DNA of 64,000 bases from Vulpes vulpes (GCF_048418805.1 NC_132795.1:52342043-52406042); one strand, 5' to 3'. Numbered from the stretch's first letter, positions 1 to 11,529 are shown. Numbers and translations: made by a program. The notes: generated by a model from the sequence alone, not told the origin.

Positions 1-685
1 GATGTTAGGTCCTCAGCAACCAAGGCAGGCCTACCCCCTGATTCCTTTGAGCTTGCATCCACAGCGGGTAGAGGTTACATGCCAGCGGTACATTACAAAC
101 TGCTCCCTGCTGGGATGGGGTGGCCCGGCCTAGAATGAACATCAGGTTGGTTTCCCTGAGGACATGATGTTGGGATCATGGGAGTTGCCACTGAGAGGAG
201 ACAGGAGAGAGCAGTGCAGGTGGAGGGAACATTCTGGAAGCAGGAGCAGAAAGCATCCTGGATGAGATGAGGTGTTGTCAACCAATGGGCACCACAGGCA
301 CACCCCACCCTCGTGGGGTCTGTGCTCTTTTAGGGGCAGATAGACAGCAAGCAGAATGTGTGAGGCAAGGGTGTTGGTGAGAAATGCCATAGGGTCCTCT
401 GAACACTGAAAAGAGGGTAGTGGCAGGGCACTGGGGTGGGAGCATTTGAGTAGGACAGTAAGGGAAAGCTCCCTGAGAAGGTGGCATCTGAGTAAAAGCC
501 TGGGAACAGAGGAGGTTGGGTGCACAGGATAAAGGGGGAATAAACAATGGGAACCCAAAGGACAGAGGGGCCATGGACAGAGGCAAGGTGCTGTGGATGG
601 GGGCTGGGGGGAACCACTAGGGTCCCACAGATCTCTCTACACACAGCCACATCTGTCATCTACTTCTACTTCTGGTTTAATCTTC
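1..685 (+). other. EFCAB6 intron, old unidentified repeat-like sequence
   Basis: No exon was recognised. The stretch at about 420-520 (a phrase like GAGAAGGTGGCATCTGAGTAAA) resembles a widespread ancient mammalian interspersed repeat that I cannot name with certainty. The rest is purine-rich unique sequence. Confidence 0.4.
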
Positions 686-700
686 TTTTTTAAAAAAATT

Positions 701-763
<63 letters not shown>

Positions 764-913
764 TTCATGATAGATACAAAGAGAGGCGGAGACAAGGCAG
801 AGGGAGAAGCAGGCTCCCTGTGGGTAGCCTGATGCAGGACTTGATCCCGGGACCCGGGGATTATGCCCTGAGCCAAAGGCAGACCCTCAACCACTGAGCC
901 ACCCAGGTGTCTC
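686..913 (-). mobile_element. CanSINE (SINEC type), minus orientation
   Basis: Read on the minus strand, this has the tRNA-Lys-derived head (GGTGGCTCAGTGGTTGAGGG-like, right end), the body with the GGGATCAAGTCC-type B-box region and GGAGCCTGCTTCTCCCTCTGCC, and an AAATA/AAGTA-rich tail. The tail has expanded and mutated into (ACTT)n next to (ATTT)n on the plus strand at about 700-765. It lies antisense to EFCAB6. Confidence 0.9.
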
Positions 914-929
914 AAGACAGTGCATTTTA

Positions 930-944
930 TTTTTTTTTAAGATT

Positions 945-979
<35 letters not shown>

Positions 980-1134
980 TTAATGAGAGATACAGAGAGA
1001 GAGAGGCAGAGACACAGGCAGAGGGAGAAGCAGGCTCCATGCAGGGAGCCCGACATGGGACTTGATCCCGGGTCCCCAGGATCATGCCCTGGGCTGAAGA
1101 CAGCGCTAAACCGCTGAGCCACTCGGGCTGCCCC
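930..1134 (-). mobile_element. CanSINE (SINEC_Cf-like), minus orientation, perfect 16-bp TSD
   Basis: This is a complete SINE with its head at the right end and an (ATTT)n/AAAA tail at the left. It is flanked by AAGACAGTGCATTTTA at 914-929 and again at 1135-1150. The perfect duplication and the CT-rich and A-rich tail show a young insertion, placed directly beside the older SINE at 686-913. Confidence 0.95.
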
Positions 1135-1361
1135 AAGACAGTGCATTTTAAAAAATAGTTTCCATCTCTTCTTGCCCATCTGTTCATGCATGTTACACAC
1201 CTTTTCTACTAGATCCACTAACATATTCACCACAGTTGGTTTGAAGTCCCTGATAATGCCCACAAAGGGGTCCTCTCTGAATCTTGTCTATTGATTGCTG
1301 TATCTCTTGACCATGGGTCAGTTTTCCTTTTGTTTGTATATCTCAATTTTGTTTCCTTCTT

Positions 1362-1409
1362 TTTTAAAAAAAAAAAAAAAAGATTTATTTATTTATTTAT
1401 TTATGAGAC

Positions 1410-1440
<31 letters not shown>

Positions 1441-1569
1441 CACAGGAGAAGGGAGAAGCAGGCTCCATGCTGGGAGCCCGACGCAGGACTTGATCCCGGG
1501 ACTCCAGGATCATGCCCTGGGCCAAAGGCAGGCGCTAAACCGCTGAACCACCCAGGGATCCCCATTTTT
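1362..1569 (-). mobile_element. CanSINE (SINEC_Cf-like), minus orientation with TSD
   Basis: The head (revcomp of CGGTTTAGCGCCTGCC at about 1529-1544), body and A17/(ATTT)n tail are all present. The flanking duplication TTTCCTTCTT is found at 1352-1361 and 1570-1579. This is the third minus-orientation SINE in 1.6 kb, antisense to EFCAB6. Confidence 0.93.
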
Positions 1570-1579
1570 TTTCCTTCTT

Positions 1580-4500
1580 ATTGAAACCCAGCATCATCTG
1601 AAAAGGAAGAATAGAGTCAGAGTTATAAATAGTGTTGATGCCTAAAAATGGGCACACCTCTTCTTCGGTCCGGCCATGAGCATGGGGGTGTTAATGAGTC
1701 AGTCTGGTCGGCAGCTGGGCTTTGTTGGAGTGTGTTGCTGCTGTCCTTACCCTGAGGGTGCCCGGTGCACGGGCTCAGACTCCTCCAGCAGGAGACAGCC
1801 ATCACTGTGTGTGGGGTATGGGCCTGGGGGGGCCAGGTAGCTGCTCAGGACTCGTACCCTGTCTCAGCTGTCAGCGGGCCCTACACCTCAGGCCACAGGA
1901 TGGTGTCTCCTCTGCTCTTGGTGCTGATTACTCAGTGTCAGGCTTATGCAGGATGGTGGTATATCTGGTTTAGGCCAGGCCTGTTCTCCATGTTCCTGCC
2001 CCTGTACACCCGCTCTGTGGCATCAGACTCCACCTTGTCTCTGTCCTGGATCTTGGACAAGAGGGTTTCCTACTCCTCTCCAGGGGCAGCTGACCTCTGA
2101 TCTTTGCTTTGTATAGGTACAGGTCCTGGGGTTGCCACCCCTCCTCCAGGGCTTTGCTTGCACCCTTCCCCCGGGGCCATGGATCTGTGGCTGGGCCCTG
2201 ACAGAGAGTTTCCTACCCACCCAGAGGCAGAAGGGTTTGCTTCTTCTTTTCCTACCCTAGGGGGGGTCTCGGTCTTGAGTGGGTTTGCTATGCCCACCCC
2301 CCACCTCCCACTCCAAGCAGCTTCAGACTTTCACTTCTGTCCCGTGTCCTGTGCATTCTCTGGAGCAGCAGAGGCGGGAGGAGAGTGTGTGAGTGTGAGC
2401 ATCCCCTGTGCCTGAGCCCCTGGTCATTGCAGCCTCATGCACCAGCCCATGTTTGCCCTGCACGAATCTGTCAACGTTTTAGCCGATTTCTCCCCGAGCT
2501 CTGCTACACATGACAGCTGGTTCATCTGGCTGTCTTGGAGACTTGGGGCTCCGTGGCATTCAGTCCCCTGGGCTCCCTGGAGCCTCAGCTCTCCGATGGG
2601 CTCTAGAACGGTGCTGATTTTGTGGATATTTGGCTTTCTCTGGTTAGGATGGGAGTGGGGTTCTCTGGGAGCTTTCCACATCACAGAAATGGACCCCAAA
2701 GCCAGATATTTTTAAGTGTTCAGAAGGTGGTTCCCAGCTCCGCGTTTGCAGGGGACATTTCAGCAAGTGCACGTTCTGACACCGTGAAGTGGAAACTTAC
2801 TCGCTGTCAGCTCGTTCACAAACCACCAGAATTTTGCCCGGGTTTCATGCCCAGCTCACAAACCTGTAATTTTGGAGTGCCATCTCGTGGTGCCCATCTC
2901 CGGTCTTCTGATGCCTCTCTTGTCCCCACGGCCCCCCCAACCCCGCGCCCCGCCCGCCTCCATCCTGCGCCGGTGTGCATCCTGCCCTTCGTGGTGAGGC
3001 TCCTTTAGTGAAGAGAGGATTTCCATGGTCCTGCCTTGACTTCCATTTTGCACCACAAAGTTTCATTAGGAGTTGGTCAGTCTCTGCCCCTCCTGCCGGA
3101 CCAGGAGACACCACTGTTGTCCTTTGTGGTTTGGTATATGTCCTCACTTCCATGCTTTGGGTTTTCACCTCATCCATAAGCATTCACACCCTGCTTTGCA
3201 TTTCCCTTTGATAAGATGACCTTCCTACTCCATCCTCCCCAGTGTCGCTAACACAGGAGGGCAGGAGAGTCCTTGGTAGCCCTCTTCCTCTTATAGGATC
3301 TTGCTCTGCTTCCTTAAAGCCCTTCATGATGAATATGATTGCAATATGGCTTCGCACCGGCTGTCTCTCTTCATTTTTAAAGGGTCTTACCCACCCTCTG
3401 ATCATCTTTCAGCAGTGGAGCAAACATTTCTAGAGCACCTGCTGCATGCCGGCCCTTTTGTGAGGTGGTCAACATTTAAAGAGGAACCTCAGACGAGCTT
3501 CAGAGAGCTTCAGGGCCAGGCAGGGAGATGTCACCTGCAGAGGGGGCTCCAGCACAAGGTGGGGGAAGTAGAGAAGAGTATCGGTCACCTGTCCCGGGGG
3601 TTTGGGGTTTGTCTCCCTCCTGGAAGGAGACAGGGAGCATGGCCTCCTCCTGTTTGGGGGTGATTACTGCCCTTGGTGACAATGGAGTCTCTCTGAGACT
3701 ACATGGTCATTTTCTCAAGATGTCTCACTTCCACACAGATAGGGACTTCTCTGAGCCATCCTTGGAATTTCCCGCAAAGCTACAACCCTTGTGAAATAAA
3801 AGGTTTAAAACATTAATCAAGAATATTGTCCCAAACTAAACCTTTTTTCCTTTTTGGGGCCTGGACCATTCTCCGTCTCTTCCTCACACCTCAGTATTTC
3901 ATTTCCAGAATTTGAAACAGAGCCCATAGAATTTCTCATCATTTGGGGGAAACCAAATGGAGGGAAACCCCAGTGGAGGTTGGAAGTGCCAGCCAAGACC
4001 CACCGGAAGGTGGGGGCTGCCGCTCCTCTTGCCTCTCAGGGGACACCACTCCCCTTGGCTCATGCTGGAGGCTGGGGCCCCACCAGCTCTGAGGGACTCT
4101 AAAAACCAAATAGGAAGTAAGTTACCACTCTTCTTAACTCCCTGAAAGTCTCCAGTCATCAAAAGTGGCTCATGCAGGACGCTGGAGTCACTTGGCTCCA
4201 TCCGTGCTGATGTGGTCCGGACACGGCCTGTGACATCAGACAGTACCAGCCCAAAGCCACACACTTCTCTCTAGTTCCCAAATGCCTCCCTTTCCAGTTT
4301 ATGGGGGCAGCTCTGGCCCTTCGGGGACCCCCACCATGGCTGTGAGCCCAGCGGCCAAGGGCAGTGGTGTCTGGCCAGCTGGTGGCAGGACTCCGGCCCC
4401 GGCCCAGAAGAGAAATGAATCCGGCTGGGCTTCCCTGGGACCGAGGTGGGCCAGGACTTCCATTTGCATTTCCTCCCAGAGTCTTCTATACTGCAGCTCA

Positions 4501-4815
4501 GTCTCTGTGACTAATCACAACATTTAATGGCCTTCAACTGCTCACTCAGGGCCCAATTCAATTAAAAAATGTCCTGAGGAAGCCATGAATAATCCTCTTG
4601 TCTTTGCCATTCCTGTCTTCCGGAGGCCTCCATCAAGCAGAGGCCAAATGGGCTTTTGTTTTTCTTTTTCAATTTTTTTTAATCGATGTGGGCCTAGACC
4701 CCTGCTGACATGAGCGCTGGCCTTCACTGGCCTCCTCAGCTCCTCATGGGCACCGCCGGAGACTCCACTGGGCTTTGACACTCACCCTTGGGACTGACTT
4801 CTGCTTCTCTGCCAG
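1580..4815 (+). other. EFCAB6 intron, no gene seen
   Basis: This is unique-looking sequence of moderate GC with several short open frames on both strands. None has EF-hand character or a credible acceptor/donor pair. A T-rich island at about 3790-3850 and another at 4660-4685 are the only compositional features. Confidence 0.6.
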
Positions 4816-5046
4816 TTTGACAGACTGTGGAGCATGATGCCGGTCAATGCCAAAGGGAGGCTGAAGTACCTGGACCTCCTGAGCATGTTCAGCTCCAAGA
4901 GAGCGCCAACACCATTGACCGCGGGCAGCTCGGCCAAGGCTCAGAGAGGCAGCAGTGTTCCTGAAATCTCAGATGGAAGCAGGCCTGCAGTATCATCGCC
5001 CATTCATGACCTGAAGGCGGGGTTGAAAGCACAGAGCCACCCCTGT
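4816..5046 (+). CDS. EFCAB6: EFCAB6 coding exon (fifth from the 3' end)
   Basis: The acceptor is a pyrimidine-rich stretch ending in CTGCCAG at 4815 and the donor is GTGAGT at 5047. The 231 bases give 77 complete codons, opening with FDRLWSMM. The first 27 residues, containing VNAKGRLKYLDLLSMF, are the C-terminal half of an EF-hand whose helix-loop start lies in the previous, off-window exon. The rest is a Ser/Pro/Ala-rich linker ending HDLKAGLKAQSHPC. This linker separates two EF-hand blocks and has no fold I recognise. The ATG at 4834 is internal, not a start. A weaker donor two bases earlier (GTGTGA) would break the frame. Confidence 0.95.
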
Positions 5047-5880
5047 GTGAGTCCTCCTCTCATAGTGCTGCCATGCACCGGGTCCCCAAGTCCCCAAACC
5101 CCACTGGACCCTAGAGTTCCCAAGGGGCAGGTGACTGAGAAGGTGACATGGGAAGCCTGGGGCGAGCTCACAGGTGGGTCCTTAGCACTTACCTGCCTGG
5201 AAAGGGGAGGGAGGAGGTGTGAGGAAGGGCTGGGAAGGGGTTGGGTGGAAGGGAGGTTTGGAGGGTGGAAGGAGAAATAGGGAGCCTCCAGGGGAGGAAA
5301 TGGATATAGGAGTGGGGGCAAAAGACTATAGATGTCAGTAAGCTGGAGTTTCACCAGGCAAGAAAGCAAATGCCCAGTGGTACATAGCCACTGTGTGCAA
5401 GGGTCCTACTGTGAAGTGTTACACCCATTTTATGGCTGAAGATACCGAGGCTCTAAGAGGTGTCCTCACGTTAGACACAGAGAAACCTGAATTCAAACCA
5501 AGGCCTATCTAACTTTGTGACCCTGCCCCTGGGCTGAGCCGCTCAGCCTGGGGTTCAGGAAGGAGGCCAGCCTCCCTGTGGCTCTTCCCTCATCTGCAGG
5601 AAGATGACTGTGTCTCCAGGGAAGGGGGCTTGAGAGGATCTTAATCATGTACATAAAGCAACCATCGCTGGGCTTCATGCATGATGAGTGCTCAGAGACA
5701 CTCATTCAATGAACACATGTTTACTGCACACCTACTACATGCTGAGCCTTTTCTAGAGCTAAGAGGGGACAAAGGTGCTTGCTCTTGTGGAGTTTCCATT
5801 CTTGTTGGGGTTGATGGGCAAGAAACAGTAAACAATAGTATTTAGCAAGTTGAAGATAAGAGAGGAGAATGAAAGGGGGT
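5047..5880 (+). other. EFCAB6 intron, old repeat fragments
   Basis: A MIR-like phrase (GCTGAAGATACCGAGGCTCTAAGAGG at about 5437-5462, with a following stretch typical of minus-strand MIR) is visible. At about 5700-5850, ATTCAATGAACACATGTTTACTGCACACCTACTA resembles the start of a common ancient mammalian repeat that I cannot name. No exon is seen. Confidence 0.5.
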
Positions 5881-6360
5881 TCAGTAGTGCCCCAAGGATG
5901 TCCACAGCCTAATCTCTGGGACATATAATAAGTCACCTTACCTGGCAATGGAGAATCAAGATTGCAGATGGAATTAAAGGTGCTCATCAGCTGACTTAAG
6001 GCAGGATTATTCTGAAGTGTCCAGGAGGGCCCAAGGCAATCCCAAGGGCCTGTAGACCAGGAAGGCAGAGGCAGAAGGGTCAGAGTCAGAGAGATGCCAT
6101 TTCTGAAAGGCTCACCCGATGCTACTAACCTGAAAAGTGCAGGAAGGGACCGTAAGCTAAGGAGTGTGGGCACCTCTAGATGCTGGAAATGGTAAGAAAT
6201 GGTTCTTTCTCTAGAACCTCGGAAAGAACTCAGTGCTGCTGACACCTTAATTTTAGCTCAGAGGGACTCATTTCAGGCTTCTGGCCTCCAGAACCATGAG
6301 AGAACAACTGTGTGCTGTTTTAAGCTGCCAAGTTTGTAGACCTATTACAGTAGCTACAGG
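5880..6360 (+). repeat. MLT1-type MaLR LTR (ancient, diverged)
   Basis: The sequence follows the MLT1 (ERVL-MaLR solo LTR) pattern: a 5' part on the ATGTCCACATCCTAATC theme, a middle part, then GCTGACACCTTAATTTTAG, CTTCTGGCCTCCAGAACCATGAGAGA and TGTTTTAAGCTGCCAAGTTTG near the 3' end (6242-6340). It carries no coding capacity. Boundaries are approximate. Confidence 0.7.
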
Positions 6361-7160
6361 AACCCTGCTGGTGGCAGGGGAGGGGGGGGCCTGGGGAGGG
6401 GGCAGACACAGCAAGGACTTTGGCTTTCATTCCCAGGGGGATGGAGCCCTTGCAAGTGTTCCTGCAGAAGAGTGATATGGGCAGTGTGCCTCTTTAAAAA
6501 GCCTCCCCTGGATTCTGTGTGTGGAATAGAGGCTGTGGGTGGAGTGGGCACTGGAGGGGCGGGGAGAAGTGAGGAGGTGGGGAGGAGGCTCCCATGGTCC
6601 AGGGGAGAGGCCTGCTGGCTCCGAGCAAGGTGAGCAATGGGGAGCCAGTGACCAGAGGTCTCTGGTTGGTATTTTGGAAGTTTGCCTTTTGTTGATGACT
6701 TTTAAGCTTCTTGACCAGCAGAAAGAAATAGGGTTGACTTTATGATTTACTTACTCAAAAGTGTGTACCTGAAACAAAGTTTCATGAAAGAATACTTACC
6801 CTAATACCAGTATTTATTAGACACTGGATATGTCTTTGAGGTGAAACCAACAGGATTTCCCAACAGATTAGGTGTTGGGTTGAGAGAAAGAGACCCTAGG
6901 ATGGCTTCTAAGGTTTTGGCCTGAGCACCTGGAAAAAGGGCATTACATCAACCCAGATGGGGAAGGCTCAGGTGGTACAGGATTTGAGAGAAAGAGCAGG
7001 AATGCAATTGAATTGGTTCCTGTATTAGATAACCATAGGACATTCGGGGCAATGCCCGGGCACCGATTCATTCCCTGTGTTTAAATGGAAAATACAATAA
7101 GACAAAGAACAGCCTTATACCTGGTCCACATAATTTCACAATATGTGACATCTGGAAGGG
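6360..7160 (+). other. EFCAB6 intron, probable ancient repeat, family not named
   Basis: Phrases such as AAGTGTTCCTGCAGAAGAGTGATATGGGC and GATTAGGTGTTGGGTTGAGAGAAAGAGA (about 6865-6893) match a long, common mammalian interspersed repeat interrupted by the MLT1 LTR at 5880-6360. I cannot give the family name with confidence. Confidence 0.45.
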
Positions 7161-7247
7161 AGTACAGGATTAGACATCCATGAAAATGACAGGTGACTCC
7201 CTTTCTTTGATAAGATTTCCTCTGGTGAAAAATATGTTATTATCACC

Positions 7248-7264
7248 GCACACACACACACACA
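7248..7264. repeat. Short (CA)n microsatellite
   Basis: About eight CA units directly follow ATTATCACCG and precede ATCATATATTTAAAT. It lies in the intron upstream of the EFCAB6 exon at 7540. Confidence 0.9.
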
Positions 7265-7539
7265 TCATATATTTAAATAACATCTCCCTATACCTGAATC
7301 TTGGCTGTATATTTATTTCTAAAACTATGTTGGTTATCATGTTTTGGCACAAATGTGGCCCACTGATGGAAGTAAGAATCAAATAGAATTGCCATCTATG
7401 TTTTGCTCTTCATTTATTTCTGAGCTAATGCTGCCTCTGAAATCGTTCACCCCAGACCTGAGCCTGGTCTGTACGTTTGCATGATTACTTCCGTTTTGAA
7501 TCTCACATTACAAGACAATTTCCTTTCCTTTCTCGCTAG

Positions 7540-7708
7540 ACCCCTGCTAGTGCCAGTTCGGCGCCAGGCACCCTGCCCTTGCAGAACTGCGAGCCCATAG
7601 AAAGCAAGCTCCGGAAGAAAATCCAGGGCTGCTGGCGAGAGTTCCTGAAAGAATGCAAAGAGAAGGATGTGAACAAGCAGGGCCAGGTCACCACGGCTGA
7701 ATTCCTGG
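7540..7708 (+). CDS. EFCAB6: EFCAB6 coding exon (fourth from the 3' end)
   Basis: A strong polypyrimidine acceptor (TTTCCTTTCCTTTCTCGCTAG) precedes 7540, and the donor GTGTGT follows at 7709. The exon has 56 codons plus one base, so the next exon completes an alanine codon (FL-A-LVEKF). It continues the linker (TPASASSAPGT) and then enters an EF-hand whose first helix is KKIQGCWREFLKECKEK. The loop DVNKQGQVTTAE keeps Asp at position 1, Asn at 3 and Glu at 12. It is therefore the most canonical of the four loops seen in this window and the likeliest to bind calcium, although positions 5 and 7 are Gln. Confidence 0.96.
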
Positions 7709-9377
7709 GTGTGTTCTTAGGATAGTGTCACCTGCTGGCATGAGTCCCCGCACCCCCGTGGTCAGTCCCCCTCCTCTTGACTAATCTTTAGATCCCCTTT
7801 TAAGGAAAATGTTTCAGGAACCTCCAATATTAATATAAATCCCTTTTATGATAATCATGGCTTAAAATGTGTAAACAAAACAAGGGGTAAACTCTCTTAA
7901 GTGAACACCTCCTACAAAAAATAACCATTTATAAATTGAATATCAAATATGAAATCAATAATAATCCAGCATCGTTCCATTGATTATTAATATAACATGT
8001 TTCACTGAAACCAAATCAGCAGTGTTGGTTTTAATGCACATGTGATTCCATTTGGCTTTTAGTTAATTCTTTTGATTTTGAGACAGTGAACCTTAGCTTG
8101 TCTTGTCGTCATCACCATCACTGTGTTTTAATTTTTAACCATGAACCCATTGAAGCCACCGACCCATTATCCTGCTCGGCTTGTCTAGCTCCAGTAGCAC
8201 ATCCAAAATTCAATACTGTAAGAAATACATACTGAGCAATTTTCAGAGGCCATTCTGTATGTTCCGTGCCCTGCTTCTGCAAGTGGGAATGTGAAAGGCA
8301 TTTTGGGGCCACCTCTGTAGGCTCCCCAGCCCAGCCCCACCCCGCCACGCATGTCCCAGGGGTACCATGTCCTGTGGTTTCTCTCAGGCAAAGGCCGAGG
8401 GACCTCTCTCTCTCTAGAGGCACATGGGATGGCAGCATCTTTCAGTCTGAGCTTCCAGTGCTTTTCCTCATCAGCCTCAACCAATAGCGTCGTACTCTGC
8501 TCCGTGACACTTCATGGCTTCCATGTCTGTGAAAGGCTCAGTTTATCCAGTGCAAGCTAAAATCTTATTCTACCTAAGTCTCTTTCAATTATGAATTGTC
8601 ACTCCCCAAGGAGCTTTAGCTTTCTAGCTGGTAAAGGACTGAACATGAGCACAGTGCAAAGTGGGACCCGGTGCTGACATTAAAGCCTGCCACCCTCCGA
8701 AGCCCGGGGGTGCCAATGAGTACAAACACGATCCTAACCACAGAGCCACACTCAGACCCTGAAATTGCCTGGCACTTGTCTCTTACGGACGGTCTAAGTA
8801 TTCCAGAATAGGTTCCATACACTTTCTGTCCTTAATGGAATGAAGACTCAAAAATGTGTAAATTCCTGTAGTCTGGCAAACTCTTGATCGATGAGAAATT
8901 CTTGGTCAGAGAACCACGTCTGAACTCCCGCCCCACGGTGGGGCGCCTCCACACCGCAGCACTGGAACCTCCCCTCCTGCCCCATCCCCAGCTCTGCCCT
9001 GACCCTGAGCCTTTGCTCCGACCGCTCCGGATCTTGTATGGGGAATACCCCTCCTCGGTTCTGACTGTCCCCCCCCTCCCCGCCGCTCCTCACCACAGCT
9101 TCCACCATGCTCTGTCCGTACAGCAGTGGTGGCTCCAAACACAGGACGGTGAGGGCCAGCAGGATGCAGGGTGCCTCCCCCTCCTCACCACACTCAGGTT
9201 GCTGTGCACCTGTCTGCCTCCGTTTCGGCCCTGCCGCCCACCATGAGCCTGTGAGCAGGGACCCAGCTGGGGCCTAAAGCACAGAGGGCATCTCGGCAGG
9301 AGAGGAAGGAACGCAGGCGCAAACAAACGAGCAGGTAAACATATTGCCACCAGCTGAACCCATGTTTCTGTCTTTAG
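7709..9377 (+). other. EFCAB6 intron with AT-rich island
   Basis: The block at about 7790-8130 is strongly AT-rich and non-repetitive, with several ATTAAT/TAATTA-like words, and is a weak candidate non-coding element. From 8130 to 9377 there is GC-richer unique sequence, and I see no further gene. Confidence 0.5.
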
Positions 9378-9562
9378 CTCTTGTGGAGAAATTCAATCTG
9401 GACATAAGCAAAGAGGAATGTCAGCAGCTCATCGTGAAGTATGATTTAAAGAACAATGGAAAGTTTGCTTATTGCGACTTCATCCAGAGCTGTGTCCTCC
9501 TGTTGAAAGCGAAGGAAACCTCACTGATGCAGAGGATGAAAATTCAGAATGCACATAAAATG
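9378..9562 (+). CDS. EFCAB6: EFCAB6 coding exon (third from the 3' end)
   Basis: The acceptor is TTTCTGTCTTTAG ending at 9377 and the donor is GTATGC at 9563. Two bases complete the split Ala codon and then 61 codons follow, ending phase 0 at HKM. The exon finishes the EF-hand begun upstream (LVEKFNLDISKEECQQL) and supplies a second one. The loop of the second, DLKNNGKFAYCD, has Asp rather than Glu at position 12 and Lys at position 3, so calcium binding is doubtful. The exon ends with a basic helix, LLKAKETSLMQRMKIQNAHK, which probably connects EF-hand pairs. It is very close to my memory of the human protein across this stretch. Confidence 0.97.
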
Positions 9563-9775
9563 GTATGCAGAGTCACTCTGGGGAAACCTGTGGGTCTGGG
9601 GCGAAAAGGGTTTCTCACTTCTCTCAGTCCGTTGTAAATTCAGATCATCTGGCTTCATAGAAATGGTGGACACAGAGACTCTAGGAGGGGCCACTGGACA
9701 GCGAGGACCCACCTGTCACATGTCCCCCCATCTCACTGCCACCTCTCCAAGATCCTTAAAATTGGCTCAGATTTT

Positions 9776-10022
9776 TGTCTATACACATGTATGTGCCTAT
9801 CACACGCATGCAGTATATGGGATATCTCTATATCACGTGTGTGCGGTATATATGGACACGTGTGATGTGTGCATATACTGTACTCATGTGAGATGTGCAT
9901 GTGGACATGTATACCACACCCAGGATGTGTGCGTGTACACAGGTGATGTATGTATGTATACCACACTTGTATGATGTGTGTATGTATACGTATAATGCGT
10001 GTGTATATATACGTGTCAAGCA
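9776..10022. repeat. Degenerate alternating purine-pyrimidine (TATACACATGTGTG-type) tract
   Basis: About 245 bases consist of GTGTG, TATA, ACATGTG and CATGTATG words with imperfect periodicity. It is low complexity and potentially Z-DNA-forming. It lies 214 bases downstream of the exon ending at 9562. Confidence 0.85.
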
Positions 10023-11170
10023 ATTATTTGCTGTCCCATCTCCATTACCTAAAGGCCTGTACAGACACTTTCTGGGCAAGCCCACAACCACCAGGGGCTG
10101 CTCAGTGGGCCCAAAGCCAGCTGCTGGTAGGTATTTCAGGGAGGCAAGAGGTGCAGGTAAAGGCATTGAGAACATTGTGAACAGCTCAAAATTTTCTTTC
10201 TTGAAAATGATGCAGAGATTTCCTTTATCCATTCTGGAGCCCCATAAGGGCCTGGAGACCCAAGATTAGGGGCCAGTAGCCTGGCTTCTCAGGCTTCTCA
10301 GACTCATGTGGGTGGCAGATGCCAAGTGACCGTGGCTTCTCCCCCAGAGCCCAAAGACACCTGTTTGGCAAATAGGAGCAGTGCAACTGCGCATACAATG
10401 CAAGGAGCAGTGATCAGTCGGTTGGCTGAAAAGGCAAAGCTGGGTGAGGGGGTTACAGCAGATTGGAACAGTATCAACGTAAACAGGAACGGGTGTTCAT
10501 GCATCAGCGTCTGACGCAGGCCAGACCCTTTCCTCTGGGTGCAGGGAGGTGGGTTGGAGACTCATCATCTTGCATAAACTTTACCCACAATGCATTGTCT
10601 GCAATTTTACCTTTTTTTTTTTTTTTTTTTTTAAGAGGAATGAGAGCCTAAAGATGCATAAATAACAGTTGGAAGGCTGTTCTGGGTTTTTACCTTTTTT
10701 CTCAATTATTTATAAATTTTGTGATTCTCATCCACACCCACTCCAACCAGTGTTTTCACTGACTCACCTTTCCCCAGTCTTTCCAGAACATGAAGCAACA
10801 ATAACAAAAACAAAAACAAAAAACAAAGTTTTTCCATCATCTGTAATATTGAATTAAAGAACAAGTAGAGCTGGCATTGTCGACTGGGGGGCTGAACAGC
10901 TGATTCCAGCTACCTCGGGGCTCAGCTGCTGGGATCAGGGCACGGGACAGACCCGGACCACCCCAGCTGGTCCTTGCTGTTCCTGGCAGCAGCAAGGTCA
11001 TGACTGGTCAGCCCAGCAAATGGTTGATCCCACACAGAACGTTTCTGTGCAACTGAATTTGCATGTAATTTTGTGCAAAGTCAGGTCTCATCTTAGTGCA
11101 GTTTCTACTTTAGACAAGCCAGAGCTGCATCAAAGGCTTAGGCCAAGTTATGGAAGAAAAACCTAAGATC
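10023..11170 (+). other. EFCAB6 intron, unique sequence
   Basis: No gene is seen. A T20 run at 10613-10632 and an AT-rich stretch at about 10640-10860, ending in an (ACAAAA)n run at 10799-10828, are the only distinct features. Confidence 0.55.
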
Positions 11171-11183
11171 AAGACAGTTGTTT

Positions 11184-11373
11184 GGGAATCCCTGGGTGGC
11201 TCAGCGGTTTAGCGCCTGCCTTTGGCCCAGGGCATGATCCTGGAGTCCCGGGATCGAGTCCCACGTCAGGCTCCCAGCATGGAGCCTGCTTCTCCATCCT
11301 CCTGTGTCTCTGCCTCTCTCTCTCTCTCTATGTCTGTCATAAATAAATAAATCTTTAAAAAAAAAAAAAAAAG
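11184..11373 (+). mobile_element. CanSINE (SINEC_Cf-like), plus orientation, second insertion at the site
   Basis: The head starts GGGAATCCCTGGGTGGCTCAG, continues CGGTTTAGCGCCTGCC, and ends in a (CT)n stretch, AAATAAATAAATC and A15. AGTTGTTT is duplicated at 11176-11183 and 11374-11381. It sits immediately upstream of another SINE at 11382-11516. Confidence 0.93.
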
Positions 11374-11381
11374 AGTTGTTT

Positions 11382-11516
11382 CTTGGGACGTCTGGGTGAG
11401 GGCGTGATCCCGGGGTCTTGGGATCAATTCGGGCTCCCCACAAGAGAGCCTGCTTCTCCCTCTGCCTGTGTCTCTGCCTCTCTCTGTGTGTCTCTCATGA
11501 ATAAATTAATTTTTAA
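11382..11516 (+). mobile_element. CanSINE, plus orientation, internally shortened, first insertion at the site
   Basis: The head is truncated internally (GGGACGTCTGGGTGAGGGCGTGATCC lacks the central GCTCAGCGGTTTAGC part). The body and a short AATAAATTAATTTTTAAAA tail follow. A 13-bp duplication, AAGACAGTTGTTT, lies at 11171-11183 and 11517-11529, outside both SINEs, so this copy was inserted before its neighbour. Confidence 0.88.
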
Positions 11517-11529
11517 AAGACAGTTGTTT

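Noticed and set aside
930..1134. tRNA gene because of tRNA-like A/B boxes
   Set aside because: The tRNA-like part is the head of a CanSINE, which lacks a cloverleaf with intact stems and is followed by SINE body, CT-rich segment and A-rich tail.
1..4800. Additional EFCAB6 exon upstream of 4816
   Set aside because: No frame with EF-hand helix-loop character and a flanking acceptor and donor was found. The short frames are not family-like.
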